A stretch of DNA of 16,122 nucleotides from Candidatus Aenigmatarchaeota archaeon (GCA_023134675.1 JAGLUQ010000005.1:1-16122), one strand, 5' to 3'; positions 1 to 7,395 are shown, counted from the first letter of the stretch. A program made the numbers and translations. The notes: a model not told the origin generated them from the letters alone.

Positions 1-1367
1 AGTTTTTTCATATCGGAAGACATACTCTCAGTCAACGGCACAACACTGTCCCAAGGATTAACATATCTTCCCCACCCGCCTCCTTTCTCCAAAGACTTTA
101 CAGCAGAGTCCTTAATCACCATAAAATCAAAGTCATCGCCAAAGAAAGCACGGCAGGCATCTATGTAATCTCCAATCGCACCAATTGATGTAAAGTTTGC
201 CTCCACCCTGCCATCTACATTATCTATACATTTTAGATAATTTTTTAGATATCCAAGCACACTTTTCTTGATTTTCCCAGGCAGTTCATCTGAATTTTTA
301 TTATCTTCAAGAATCTCAAAAAGGTCACTCAGATTATCAAACGGCTTATCTAAATAAGGTATAATAGTATCCTCATATCCTGTATCGCTTATATTGCTGC
401 GTACACCAAGTGCAGTAAACAGGTCAATAACATCTTTCTGTTCAGTTAAACCACTTTTTAATTTCTTAGAAATATATACATCCAAAACAGTTTCCATTGT
501 TTTTGAAAATTCCCCAAAATATTTATAGATATTTCTCAAAGACGGAATGAACAGATGATTATTGTCCGGTATCACAAGAGTGGAAAGATTCATGATCGCA
601 GTATTATACAACTCCTTATTTTTACTCGAATCAAGATCAAAATACTTATCAAAAAAGCTCAGACCCTCAAAAATCTTATCACTAAAACCACTCTCTTTAA
701 TCCTCTTTTTTTGAATCTCAAAATATATTATTTTTATAGACCTCTTATCACCAGGCAAAGCAAGAGAACTTTCAAAAAAATCATCCAAAACCTGTTTTTT
801 TTGATTATCTATCACATCAACAGATTCCTCGTAGATTGCTTCTTTAAGTTTCTCATAGTTTTTCTTATCCCGTTCATCATTAAAATGAAGCCAGTCCATA
901 AACTCATATACATAGATTGAACCGTAAGTTTCACTTTCGGGCTTATTTCTGCCAAGAGTTGTAGAACAGTGAGATTTTATAATATCATAAAGATCAAAAC
1001 TATCTTCACCGACAGTTACATTCCAGCCTTCATCCGAAGCAGAAGAATTGATATCATCATCATCCGAAGAGTAAGGCTTGACAGCACTAAACATCCCTGA
1101 TTTTAATGCTGCATCAACAAGTGCTTCTTTTTGCTCAGGATCAAGATATTGAGCAATATTATATCCGCCTGCATCATAAAAGCTGGCAACAGAAGAACCA
1201 AGAGTATAGATAATAGATTCATCAATCATATCAACATAAGGTCTGTCCATACCATCAGAAACAAGAAAAAGTTCATCAACAGTATTTTTAAAAGCCCAAA
1301 TTATTGAATCAATATTCTCAGATTTCACAATATCACCAATTTTATGATTTCGAAACATCAACACCAT
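1..1367 (-). CDS. Unknown large acidic protein, 3' part missing (runs off left edge)
   Basis: I translated the minus strand here and found one uninterrupted frame of 455 codons that continues past base 1, so the C-terminus is missing. The likely starts are ATG at 1367 (MVLMFRNHK) or ATG at 1358 (MFRNHK). Both lie inside the 3' end of the upstream gene, whose stop is at 1342-1344, which implies translational coupling in one operon. The protein is rich in Asp, Glu, Lys, Phe and Tyr and looks mostly helical. It has an acidic Ser/Asp stretch near residues 100-110. I see no signal peptide, membrane segment, P-loop, zinc cluster or other motif that I recognise. An open frame of this length in AT-rich DNA, with ordinary codon use and a coupled neighbour, supports a real gene. 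I cannot assign a function. Confidence 0.8.
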   Translation of the reverse strand, partial: MVLMFRNHKIGDIVKSENIDSIIWAFKNTVDELFLVSDGMDRPYVDMIDESIIYTLGSSVASFYDAGGYNIAQYLDPEQKEALVDAALKSGMFSAVKPYSSDDDDINSSASDEGWNVTVGEDSFDLYDIIKSHCSTTLGRNKPESETYGSIYVYEFMDWLHFNDERDKKNYEKLKEAIYEESVDVIDNQKKQVLDDFFESSLALPGDKRSIKIIYFEIQKKRIKESGFSDKIFEGLSFFDKYFDLDSSKNKELYNTAIMNLSTLVIPDNNHLFIPSLRNIYKYFGEFSKTMETVLDVYISKKLKSGLTEQKDVIDLFTALGVRSNISDTGYEDTIIPYLDKPFDNLSDLFEILEDNKNSDELPGKIKKSVLGYLKNYLKCIDNVDGRVEANFTSIGAIGDYIDACRAFFGDDFDFMVIKDSAVKSLEKGGGWGRYVNPWDSVVPLTESMSSDMKK

Positions 1368-2238
1368 AATAGCCCTGAGCATTTATCAAAGATTTTGGTA
1401 AATTACATTTCATCTTAGCATTCCAGAAAGAAAGACCATCAGAATTACCCCATTCAAGCTCAGACTGAACCCGATCAACAACTGCATCTCTAAAATGTTG
1501 CTTAGCCTTATGCTCATTTTTATCCCCGCCCAGAGCCAGATTCCCAGTTAGATTAACACCCAATTGTCCTTTCATATAATCAACAGCCACACCGATAGCA
1601 TCCCAGTCAACCAGATAATCTCTTAAAGTACGGGAAGTGGCAATAACATCAGTATCTAATCGTTTATCTACAGAACCAACAAAAGCATCTATAAGCTTAT
1701 ATTTTGTAGAATCTCCAAGAACAGATTCGCATACACCCATATAATTATTCAAAACACCATTAGACCCAGCATCATAGTTTTCAAGCATAGAAGCAAATAG
1801 TTCAGTCATTTTATCTGCAAAAGTTGTACCATCCTTAAAAGTCATAGGTTTATCAAGACCGCCATTCAGGTCAGCCTTCTTCTCATTGACCAAATCCAGA
1901 ATAGAATCAAAAGTCCTGCACTCCGCCGCACTTTGCAAAAAGCTGACAACATCATCAGATCCTTTCTTTTTACCTTTCTTTTTATCGCTTAACAGACGAT
2001 AAGCTTCATTTGCAACAAGCATGTCAACAACATCTTCTGACTTCATAGCATCATATGAAAAAATATTATAAACGTGAGAGACAATATCCTTCTTGAATCC
2101 TGCCGGCATCTTTTCAAAAAAGACATATGACTTCATAGCCTCAACAAAAAAATCACTATACAAAGGACCGTGCCCTTCAGAACGAAAAAGAGAGTCTAAT
2201 AATTCACACTCACTTCCGCCAGTATTTCCCATACTCAT
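1342..2238 (-). CDS. Unknown soluble protein, first gene of the left-edge pair
   Basis: Encodes 298 residues starting MSMGNTGG. I chose the ATG at 2238 because AGTGAT (plus-strand complement at 2244-2249), a good archaeal Shine-Dalgarno, lies 5 nt upstream. A TTG at 2244 and an ATG at 2232 are also in frame. The chain has a lysine/glycine patch near residue 90 (DKKKGKKKG), many Asp and Glu residues, and predicted alternating helices. I see no membrane span, signal peptide or nucleotide-binding motif. It overlaps the start of the next gene by 17 to 26 bases, so the two proteins are probably made together and may form a complex; that is inference. I do not recognise the family. Confidence 0.82.
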   Translation of the reverse strand: MSMGNTGGSECELLDSLFRSEGHGPLYSDFFVEAMKSYVFFEKMPAGFKKDIVSHVYNIFSYDAMKSEDVVDMLVANEAYRLLSDKKKGKKKGSDDVVSFLQSAAECRTFDSILDLVNEKKADLNGGLDKPMTFKDGTTFADKMTELFASMLENYDAGSNGVLNNYMGVCESVLGDSTKYKLIDAFVGSVDKRLDTDVIATSRTLRDYLVDWDAIGVAVDYMKGQLGVNLTGNLALGGDKNEHKAKQHFRDAVVDRVQSELEWGNSDGLSFWNAKMKCNLPKSLINAQGYYGVDVSKS

Positions 2239-2260
2239 AAACAATCACTTTCAAAACACA

Positions 2261-2317
2261 TTTAAACTAACAATTCATACAGTTAAGTGATAACAATAAC
2301 ATATAAAACCTTATAAA
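2261..2317 (-). promoter_or_regulatory. Candidate TATA elements for the left-edge operon
   Basis: Read on the minus strand, TTTATAA (2311-2317), TTTTATAT (2301-2308) and TTTAAA (2261-2266) are TATA-like. The first two would give a leader of roughly 40-50 nt that includes the Shine-Dalgarno at 2244-2249. The third would start transcription at the ATG itself. I cannot choose between them. Confidence 0.35.
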
Positions 2318-2345
2318 TCTTCCCAAAAGTATAGAAACACCAAAT

Positions 2346-2359
2346 CTTTTTAAAAATTA
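2346..2359 (+). promoter_or_regulatory. TATA box of the tRNA-Gln gene
   Basis: CTTTTTAAAAATTA is centred about 33 bp upstream of the mature tRNA 5' end at 2386. That fits archaeal TATA placement (about 26 bp before the transcript start) with a short 5' leader for RNase P to remove. No other promoter-like sequence lies closer on this strand. Confidence 0.6.
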
Positions 2360-2385
2360 CCGCCACCAATTACTGTAAACAATGC

Positions 2386-2505
2386 AGTCCCGTGGTGTAG
2401 CGGCCAATCATTCCGGTCTTTGGAACCGGGTACCCAGGTTCAAATTTCGAAAATCAGGAGATTTCCTATATTTCCAGACTTCGTCTGAAAATCCTGGCGG
2501 GACTA
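2386..2505 (+). tRNA. tRNA-Gln (anticodon UUG), interrupted in the T-loop by an intron
   Basis: The acceptor arm AGTCCCG (2386-2392) pairs with CGGGACT (2498-2504) over 7 bp, and A2505 is the discriminator. CCA is not encoded. The anticodon stem CCGGT/ACCGG (2413-2417, 2425-2429) closes loop CTTTGGA with anticodon TTG at 2420-2422, giving glutamine. The first pair A1-U72 is the known archaeal tRNA-Gln feature read by the GatDE amidotransferase. G15 (2400) is the position modified by archaeosine transglycosylase, and tgtA lies in this window. The T-stem CCAGG (2434-2438) pairs with CCTGG (2493-2497), but the loop is 54 nt unless 47 nt are removed. The spliced molecule (2386-2444 joined to 2492-2505) is 73 nt with the normal T-loop TTCAAAT. 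The D-stem has one T-T mismatch and one G-T wobble. Confidence 0.93.
2445..2491 (+). other. 47-nt archaeal tRNA intron at position 59/60 (bulge-helix-bulge)
   Basis: With the T-stem as outer helix, exon bases TTCA (2439-2442) pair perfectly with intron bases TGAA (2486-2489) to give a 4-bp central helix. Two 3-nt bulges flank it, both AAT: 2443-2445 and 2490-2492. Cutting between the second and third bulge bases, as archaeal splicing endonuclease does, removes 2445-2491 and restores TTCAAAT. The inner helix is imperfect: a 2x2 mismatch is followed by CGAA/TTCG (2448-2451, 2480-2483), so this is a relaxed motif. A competing hairpin, CAGAC-TTC-GTCTG (2475-2487), lies in the intron. The repeated AAT makes the junction ambiguous by sequence alone; the structure decides it. 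Confidence 0.82.
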
Positions 2506-2516
2506 TCTTCTCCCTC

Positions 2517-3605
2517 TTATAACCTCAAAATCTTCCCAAAAAGAGTCCTTCTGGAAACAATCGCCTTTGACGGACATATCTCGCCGCAGCAGTAGCACCT
2601 TATACATTTATTATAGTCAATCACAGGCCTCTTAAGACCCTTGGCAATCGCATCAGCCGGACAGTTCTCAACACACCTGTTGCAGTTGATGCATTCCACA
2701 GATATGACCGGCCGCGAAGACACATATTTTTTCACCAGCGACATCACACCACCAAGCTTAAGTCCGCCCGCCTTCTTGAAATCCTTCACTCTCAACTTGC
2801 CCGGATCAATATTAGATATCAGGTTAAGGTTATTGACATTGACATCAAGACCGTGCTCAGAATGCTCAACATCCAAAGTACCGACTTCATTATACTTGAA
2901 GCCGAGAAGATCTGAAACAAAAAAATCAAGATACGGCGCACTCTCAGACGCCGCGATAAAACCAAGCTTTCGCGGGGACCCGGCACTGGGCCCGTTGCCT
3001 TCCATCCCCACCACACAATCCATCAGGTTAAAGGACGGCTTCACAGCATTGGCAAGAGACACAATCATTCTTGAAAAAGAATACCTGTTCGGATACTTAA
3101 GATGATACTTACTTTTCTTCATCCCGCAGACAAGACCGAAAAGGTTCTTCTGCGCCCCGGTAAAACCTATAAGCCCGTGCGTCTTTGCTTTAGGCAGATT
3201 TACAAGATAATCAAAATCATCAATGCCTTTATAGACAGATATAGGACCGGATAAAGTATCAATCTCTTTGGCCTCATCAAAATTGACGACATCAATGCCT
3301 TCTTCCTCACACACAGGAAGAATGCCGCAGGTGTCAAGCGCTTTCCTCAGGTTACCGAATGCTGGGCTGTCACCCAAAGATACTTTGCATCCGATTTCCT
3401 TAAAAACTCTTGCCACGGCACGGACAACTTCAGGATTGGTAGTCACCACATCTTCTGAAGACCTGCCGATAAGTATGTTTGGCTTAAGAAGAACAGATGA
3501 CCCTTTCTTCACATTCCTGGCAAAATCTTTCATGCAGAAATTGACAGCCTTGTCAACATCAGCAACAGAATAATCATTGCACTGCGAAACATATATTTTC
3601 TGCAT
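2517..3605 (-). CDS. DUF362 protein with C-terminal 2x[4Fe-4S] ferredoxin domain
   Basis: Encodes 362 residues. The N-terminal 260 or so match the DUF362 family: VLLKPN near residues 38-43, a TTNPEVV stretch near 55-61 and GDSP at 78-81. The C-terminal 60 residues form a bacterial-type dicluster ferredoxin with two CxxCxxCxxxCP motifs: Cys305, 308, 311, 315 and Cys334, 337, 340, 344. An extra Cys339 lies inside the second. No signal peptide is visible, so a cytoplasmic redox role is likely. The substrate of DUF362 proteins is not generally established and I do not assign one. The start ATG at 3605 is supported by a TATA element centred about 26 bp upstream (leaderless). The gene ends 11 bp from the convergent tRNA-Gln. 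Confidence 0.9.
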   Translation of the reverse strand: MQKIYVSQCNDYSVADVDKAVNFCMKDFARNVKKGSSVLLKPNILIGRSSEDVVTTNPEVVRAVARVFKEIGCKVSLGDSPAFGNLRKALDTCGILPVCEEEGIDVVNFDEAKEIDTLSGPISVYKGIDDFDYLVNLPKAKTHGLIGFTGAQKNLFGLVCGMKKSKYHLKYPNRYSFSRMIVSLANAVKPSFNLMDCVVGMEGNGPSAGSPRKLGFIAASESAPYLDFFVSDLLGFKYNEVGTLDVEHSEHGLDVNVNNLNLISNIDPGKLRVKDFKKAGGLKLGGVMSLVKKYVSSRPVISVECINCNRCVENCPADAIAKGLKRPVIDYNKCIRCYCCGEICPSKAIVSRRTLFGKILRL

Positions 3606-3623
3606 ACCAAATAATTAAGTAGT

Positions 3624-3640
3624 ATATATTATATAATATT
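3624..3640 (-). promoter_or_regulatory. TATA box for the DUF362 gene, leaderless
   Basis: The AT-only stretch in this 42-bp gap contains TATATAATATA-like sequence centred near 3631, about 26 bp before the ATG at 3605. The DUF362 gene can therefore be transcribed on its own, starting at its ATG. No Shine-Dalgarno is visible. Confidence 0.5.
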
Positions 3641-3647
3641 AAAAGAA

Positions 3648-4019
3648 TCAAGACGACCCCATCAATTCAACCTGCAGCAAAAGCCCTTCTTTAAGCTCAC
3701 CCATTGAAGGATTTTCAAGAATCTCCATATACAGGACATCAGGATCAACATCCCAAAAAAGCCTGACTTTCAGGCTTCCGGAAAATTTATACTCACCAAT
3801 ATCATCAATCCTGCCGCCATCCGCATCCTTAATATCTTTTACATAAAGAGTGTCCTTGTTGACATTCACAAAAGACTCATCACTCATGTAATTTATCCGT
3901 CCTATAGCTTCCTTGTTTACACCATTATAAGAAGGCCTGAACGGAAGCACAAGATGTATATTTTTAGAATCCACAAATTCAGCAAGGGTTGCATCAGTAT
4001 CAGATATCACGTCATCCAT
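3648..4019 (-). CDS. Small unknown protein, 123 residues
   Basis: Starts MDDVISDT at 4019. GGTGA (plus-strand TCACC at 4024-4028) sits 4 nt upstream of the ATG, and a TATA element lies near 4053-4060, so the start and the gene are well supported. The protein is acidic and soluble-looking. Several alternating hydrophobic stretches (residues 20-27, 80-90, 108-120) suggest a mainly beta fold. I see no cysteine cluster, P-loop, membrane span or recognisable family signature. It is followed by the DUF362 gene on the same strand after 42 bp, but that gene appears to have its own promoter. A functional link is possible but not shown. Confidence 0.78.
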   Translation of the reverse strand: MDDVISDTDATLAEFVDSKNIHLVLPFRPSYNGVNKEAIGRINYMSDESFVNVNKDTLYVKDIKDADGGRIDDIGEYKFSGSLKVRLFWDVDPDVLYMEILENPSMGELKEGLLLQVELMGSS

Positions 4020-4052
4020 AATGTCACCACTACAGATATATGAAATCTAAAA

Positions 4053-4060
4053 TTTATAAA
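4053..4060 (-). promoter_or_regulatory. TATA box for the 123-residue protein gene
   Basis: TTTATAAA lies about 37 bp upstream of the ATG at 4019. That predicts a transcript start near 4030 and a leader of about 10 nt that just includes the GGTGA ribosome binding site. Confidence 0.5.
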
Positions 4061-4082
4061 TCAACTTAAAATAAAGAAAAGA

Positions 4083-4111
4083 AACTAAAAAAGAAAAAAA
4101 GAGAGAAAAAA
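4083..4111 (-). terminator. T-run terminator after cdc48
   Basis: Directly after the cdc48 stop (4115-4117) the minus strand reads several T-runs: six at 4106-4111, seven at 4094-4100 and six at 4087-4092, separated by C, CTC or C-containing breaks. There is no hairpin. Clustered T-runs without a stem are the usual archaeal terminator. Confidence 0.6.
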
Positions 4112-4114
4112 CCC

Positions 4115-6397
4115 TCATCCCAGGTAATCAAGAGCTTCATCATCTTTGACCTTGGACTTCTCTACCTTCTTGCTATACGAAGCTATCTCTTCCTTGGTCA
4201 CTGTAGGTTTTATCTTGGACAGGATCTCATCAAAATCAGCCTTAGTAACAGTCTTGGACTTGATGTCTTTCCGAAGGGCAGTCAACGCAGCCTCACGGCA
4301 GACAGACTCTATATCAGCACCCACAAAGTTCTCAGTCTTTGCCACAAGCTCTGACACTTTCACATCTTTTGCTATAGGCATCCTGGATAGATAGACATCA
4401 AATATCTTCTTCCTTGAATCCTTGTCAGGTACAGGTATGTAAATATGCCTGTCAAAACGGCCGGGACGAAGCACACCGGAATCTATTATATCAGGCCTGT
4501 TGGTAGCCGCAATCACGACGACACCTTCAAGCCCTTCAAGCCCGTCCATCTCAGTCAGGAGCTGGTTCACAACACGGTCTGTGACACCCGAGTCCATACC
4601 ATGACCCCTTTTAGGAGCGATTGCATCAATCTCATCTATGAACACGATTGATGGCGCAACCTGCCTTGCCCTTTTGAACACTTCACGGATAGCTTTCTCG
4701 CTCTCCCCTACATACTTATTGAACACTTCAGGCCCTTTAATAGAAATGAAATTAGTGCTGCTCTTGTTAGCCACAGCTTTCGCAATAAGTGTCTTGCCTG
4801 TACCCGGAAGCCCGTACAGTAAAATACCTCGCGGAGGCCTGATACCCATCGTCTTAAATGCTTCAGGATTTTTGAGAGGCCATTCTATCGTCTCAATAAG
4901 CCTCTTCTTGACTTCCTCAAGCCCTCCTATATCTTCCCACTGGACTTTAGGTATCTCCACTGCAACCTCTCTCATAGCTGACGGCTCAACAGCAAGAAGT
5001 CCATTGTTGAAATCTGATTTATTTACCTCAAGCTTCTCAATAACCTTAGGGTCTATCTCATCCTCTTTCAGGTTTATTTCAGGAAGCACCCTACGAAGCG
5101 AACTCATAGCAGCCTCTTTTGCAAGTGCATTGAGATCAGCACCGACATAGCCGTAAGTGACATCAGCAATCTTTGCAAGATTGACATCTTTTGCTATAGG
5201 CATGTTCCTCGTATGTATCTGGAGTATCTCTTTCCTACCGTCTCTTGTAGGCACGCCTATCTCAATCTCACGGTCAAACCTGCCTCCTCGACGAAGAGCA
5301 GGATCAAGTGAATTCACAAGATTGGTCGCAGCGATGACTATGACCTGCCCTCGGCCCTTAAGACCGTCCATCAGGGAAAGAAGCTGTGCCACGACACGTC
5401 TCTCAACCTCGCCGCTGTTCTCCCTTTTAGGCGCAAGGGAATCTATCTCATCAATAAATATGATAGACGGCGCATTATCTTCAGCTTCCTTGAATATCTT
5501 TCTCACATTCTCCTCGCTCTCGCCATAGAACTTGCTCATGACCTCAGGCCCTGCAATTGAATAGAAATTGGCGCCGGATTCAGATGCCACAGCTCGCGCA
5601 AGAAGCGTCTTCCCTGTACCCGGAGGACCATACAGAAGAACACCTTTTGGCGGATCTATACCAAGCTTCTGAAAAAGCTCAGGATGCTTCATCGGAAGCT
5701 CAATCATCTCGCGGACTTTCTTGACCTCTTCCTGCAGGCCGCCTATATCTTCATAGGTCATGCTGACAGCGCCTTCCTCAAGTACTTCAACAGCTTTGGG
5801 AAGAACCTTTATCTCAGTCTGGTCTGTAATTTTCACAATCCCTTTCGGGTTTGATTCAGCCACTATGAATTTCAGCTCAGAAAATCCGAAACCCCCAAGC
5901 ATGTTACCCATATCAACATCCATACCGAAAAGGTTGCCTATATCCGGCTGCCTTGTCCGGACCCTGATTGAAGGCGAGACCAGGTCTCCTTTGGTCACAA
6001 CCCTTCCTATAAGCACATTTTTTGCCTGGCTCGGAGCAATCTTGATATTCTCCATCTCTTTATCGGCAGGGGCGACAGACACTGTCTTTGCCTCCTTTAT
6101 CTCTGCCTTTCGCAATATGACCATCTCACCGATGCCTGTACCGGCATTCCTTCTCGTATAGCCGTCCATCCTTATTATCTTCAGGCCTGCATCTGAAGGA
6201 TATGGCCTTAGCACTATAGCACCTGTCCTTCTCTTACCCTCAATCTCACACACATCGCCCTCTCTCATGCCAAGGCGATGAAGTATCTGTGTATCAAGCC
6301 TGACAATGCCCATGCCTATGTCTCTCTGCGCATTTGACGGCATCTCGCCCACACGCAGCTGCTCTTCCTTAACACTCTTCATATCTTTTCCGTCCAT
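4115..6397 (-). CDS. cdc48: CDC48/VAT-type double AAA+ ATPase (p97 family unfoldase)
   Basis: Encodes 760 residues, a normal length for the archaeal family. The N-domain (about 1-205) has the double-psi barrel sequence found in CDC48/VAT. D1 has Walker A GPPGTGKT (257-264), Walker B IIFIDE (312-317), sensor Asn359 and arginine finger region RRGGRFDR. D2 has Walker A GLPGTGKT (529-536), Walker B IVFIDE (584-589) and LRPGRFDR (643-650). The enzyme uses ATP to extract and unfold proteins as a cytoplasmic hexamer, often for proteasome delivery. Two oddities: D2 has Leu where the family nearly always has Pro (GPPGTGKT), and D1 has GGRFD where PGRFD is usual. The C-terminus ends DEALDYLG, with no HbYX proteasome-docking tail. 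GGTGG (plus CCACC 6404-6408) precedes the ATG by 6 nt. The gene is 21 bp downstream of a 111-residue protein gene and shares its promoter. Confidence 0.97.
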   Translation of the reverse strand: MDGKDMKSVKEEQLRVGEMPSNAQRDIGMGIVRLDTQILHRLGMREGDVCEIEGKRRTGAIVLRPYPSDAGLKIIRMDGYTRRNAGTGIGEMVILRKAEIKEAKTVSVAPADKEMENIKIAPSQAKNVLIGRVVTKGDLVSPSIRVRTRQPDIGNLFGMDVDMGNMLGGFGFSELKFIVAESNPKGIVKITDQTEIKVLPKAVEVLEEGAVSMTYEDIGGLQEEVKKVREMIELPMKHPELFQKLGIDPPKGVLLYGPPGTGKTLLARAVASESGANFYSIAGPEVMSKFYGESEENVRKIFKEAEDNAPSIIFIDEIDSLAPKRENSGEVERRVVAQLLSLMDGLKGRGQVIVIAATNLVNSLDPALRRGGRFDREIEIGVPTRDGRKEILQIHTRNMPIAKDVNLAKIADVTYGYVGADLNALAKEAAMSSLRRVLPEINLKEDEIDPKVIEKLEVNKSDFNNGLLAVEPSAMREVAVEIPKVQWEDIGGLEEVKKRLIETIEWPLKNPEAFKTMGIRPPRGILLYGLPGTGKTLIAKAVANKSSTNFISIKGPEVFNKYVGESEKAIREVFKRARQVAPSIVFIDEIDAIAPKRGHGMDSGVTDRVVNQLLTEMDGLEGLEGVVVIAATNRPDIIDSGVLRPGRFDRHIYIPVPDKDSRKKIFDVYLSRMPIAKDVKVSELVAKTENFVGADIESVCREAALTALRKDIKSKTVTKADFDEILSKIKPTVTKEEIASYSKKVEKSKVKDDEALDYLG

Positions 6398-6418
6398 ACA
6401 AAGCCACCATAAACCAAG

Positions 6419-6754
6419 TCAATCCATTACATCATTCTTCTTGAGCAGTCTTGCCTGCTCAGGCGTCAGGAGCACTTCAAAGATGTTGTACTCAACCTTC
6501 CTTCTCCATGCATCCATATATTCCTTTATCCTCAGCATATTACTGCATGAGATTATAAAAAGGCTCTTGTCCACCTTGACAAAAGGCATCTCATCTAAAA
6601 GCCCGTCCTTGTAGTACTCATACTCACCGTAGCTTTTCCTTATCTTCTGCCTCCAGCCGTAAAGGCCGCGATAGAACTTGTTCCTCTCATAGTCAGAGTC
6701 AAACATATTGCTCCGGACCGAGAATGTCACAAGCACGGCTTTCCTGATTGCCAT
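6419..6754 (-). CDS. Unknown 111-residue protein in operon with cdc48
   Basis: Starts MAIRKAVL at 6754. The order of hydrophobic and amphipathic stretches reads strand (3-11), helix (22-38), two strands (42-52 and 57-69), helix (71-86), strand (88-97). That is a plausible ferredoxin-like beta-alpha-beta-beta-alpha-beta fold; this is inference from pattern. The central part is rich in Tyr, Arg and Trp (FYRGLYGWRQKIRKSYGEYEYY), suggesting RNA or protein contact. I do not recognise the family. Size and fold recall Cas2-like proteins, but there is no CRISPR array or cas gene nearby. Its stop is 21 bp before the cdc48 start, so it is co-transcribed as the first gene and could be a CDC48 partner or adaptor. 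No Shine-Dalgarno is visible; a TATA box about 27 bp upstream indicates a leaderless start. Confidence 0.85.
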   Translation of the reverse strand: MAIRKAVLVTFSVRSNMFDSDYERNKFYRGLYGWRQKIRKSYGEYEYYKDGLLDEMPFVKVDKSLFIISCSNMLRIKEYMDAWRRKVEYNIFEVLLTPEQARLLKKNDVMD

Positions 6755-6770
6755 ATATCTTTAATCGCAT

Positions 6771-6796
6771 CAAAACAATATAAATGTTTTGTTTAA
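6771..6796 (-). promoter_or_regulatory. Proximal palindromic TATA promoter of the cdc48 operon
   Basis: The TATA element (6779-6785) is centred about 27 bp before the ATG at 6754, giving a leaderless start. It lies inside an inverted repeat CAAAACA-N7-TGTTTTG (6771-6777, 6785-6791). The sequence tataaatgttttgtttaa at 6779-6796 recurs exactly at 6824-6841. An operator that covers the TATA box is the simple reading. Confidence 0.6.
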
Positions 6797-6841
6797 CAGA
6801 ACCTAATAATATATGCTAACATTTATAAATGTTTTGTTTAA
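6779..6841. repeat. 18-bp direct repeat, two copies 45 bp apart, in the cdc48 operon promoter
   Basis: tataaatgttttgtttaa occurs at 6779-6796 and again at 6824-6841, identical over 18 bases. Both copies include a TATA box. Start-to-start spacing is 45 bp, roughly four helical turns, so two bound regulators could face the same side of the DNA. Confidence 0.8.
6818..6833. promoter_or_regulatory. Distal perfect palindrome containing TATA
   Basis: AACATTTATAAATGTT is a perfect 16-bp palindrome with TATAAA at its centre. On the minus strand it would start transcription near 6800, giving a 45-nt leader for the 111-residue protein gene. Being symmetric it could also work on the plus strand toward 6929. 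It is equally readable as a dimer operator. Confidence 0.55.
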
Positions 6842-6884
6842 GTAGACTAAACAGAAGATGTTAAAAAATGAAAATACAAAAAGA

Positions 6885-6892
6885 TTTATAAT
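6885..6892 (+). promoter_or_regulatory. TATA box for the small gene at 6929
   Basis: TTTATAAT lies about 40 bp upstream of the ATG at 6929, predicting a transcript start near 6914 and a short AT-rich leader with no clear Shine-Dalgarno. Confidence 0.45.
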
Positions 6893-6928
6893 ACTCATAA
6901 ACATTAAAAAATAAAAACTGCGATTTTT

Positions 6929-7336
6929 ATGGAATGTGACGAACTTTTAAAATCATATAAGAGAAACAAAGGTCCTGTAGATTTTTTTATCAAAGATATA
7001 ATAGATCTTTATGAAAAAGAAGGGAAGATTGTTGAAAGTGTAGGATATGATGACCGGTCTCTGTTGATATATCAGCTGCATATTGATATCGAAACTCTTA
7101 CACCATTGATTTTTGATAAGAATTTCAAGGATTATTATAAAAAAGCGGTTGATAAGAACACAATATATACAACATTCGCCTGGAATGCATGTCTTAAAGA
7201 CACAGATATCTTCAACGCAGAAGAAGTAGCAGAAATCCTTACGCATATCCTCGGATTTTCTGATATATCAAAGCTCGGAGAACTAAAAAATCCTGAAACG
7301 ATTGCATCTAAAGTCTTTCCGAATTACGAGCCATAA
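6929..7336 (+). CDS. Small unknown protein, 135 residues
   Basis: Encodes MECDELLKSYKRNKG to PNYEP. It appears alpha-helical and soluble, with four or five helices and no cysteine cluster, P-loop or membrane span; the two Cys residues (3 and 88) are isolated. Codon use is more AT-rich than in the neighbouring radB, like the orphan at 8246. It is divergent from the cdc48 operon across a 174-bp regulatory gap, and 59 bp upstream of radB, which has its own promoter. I do not recognise the family. The stable reading frame and a TATA element at proper distance support a real gene. Confidence 0.7.
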   Translation: MECDELLKSYKRNKGPVDFFIKDIIDLYEKEGKIVESVGYDDRSLLIYQLHIDIETLTPLIFDKNFKDYYKKAVDKNTIYTTFAWNACLKDTDIFNAEEVAEILTHILGFSDISKLGELKNPETIASKVFPNYEP

Positions 7337-7352
7337 AAAACACCCCCGATCA

Positions 7353-7362
7353 AAGCCACCAT
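7353..7362 (+). promoter_or_regulatory. AAGCCACCAT motif upstream of radB
   Basis: This 10-mer lies just before the radB TATA element and 43 bp before its ATG. The identical 10-mer lies at 9619-9628, 48 bp before the rpa ATG. A shared operator or activator site is possible; a third copy (6401-6410) overlaps the cdc48 ribosome binding site and may be unrelated. Confidence 0.35.
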
Positions 7363-7363
7363 A

Positions 7364-7373
7364 CATAATATAC
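7364..7373 (+). promoter_or_regulatory. TATA-like box of radB, leaderless
   Basis: CATAATATAC is centred about 27 bp upstream of the ATG at 7396, so transcription would begin at or next to the start codon. No Shine-Dalgarno precedes that ATG. This is the main reason to prefer the long form of RadB. Confidence 0.45.
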
Positions 7374-7395
7374 AAAAGAAATCCAAACATCTGTC

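Noticed and set aside
555..920. Open frame of 121 codons on the plus strand
   Set aside because: It is antisense to the long partial gene on the minus strand, is low in complexity (Ile/Lys/Phe runs), and has no ribosome binding site or TATA box.
2386..2505. tRNA pseudogene or insertion-damaged tRNA
   Set aside because: All stems are intact, and the extra 47 nt form a bulge-helix-bulge whose removal restores a normal T-loop, so a functional intron explains it better.
6401..6410. Third AAGCCACCAT copy as a repair-type operator
   Set aside because: On the minus strand it contains GGTGG at the right distance from the cdc48 ATG, so ribosome binding explains it without an operator role.
6419..6754. 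Possible Cas2
   Set aside because: Size and likely ferredoxin-like fold fit, but there is no CRISPR array, no cas1 or other cas gene, and the partner is cdc48.
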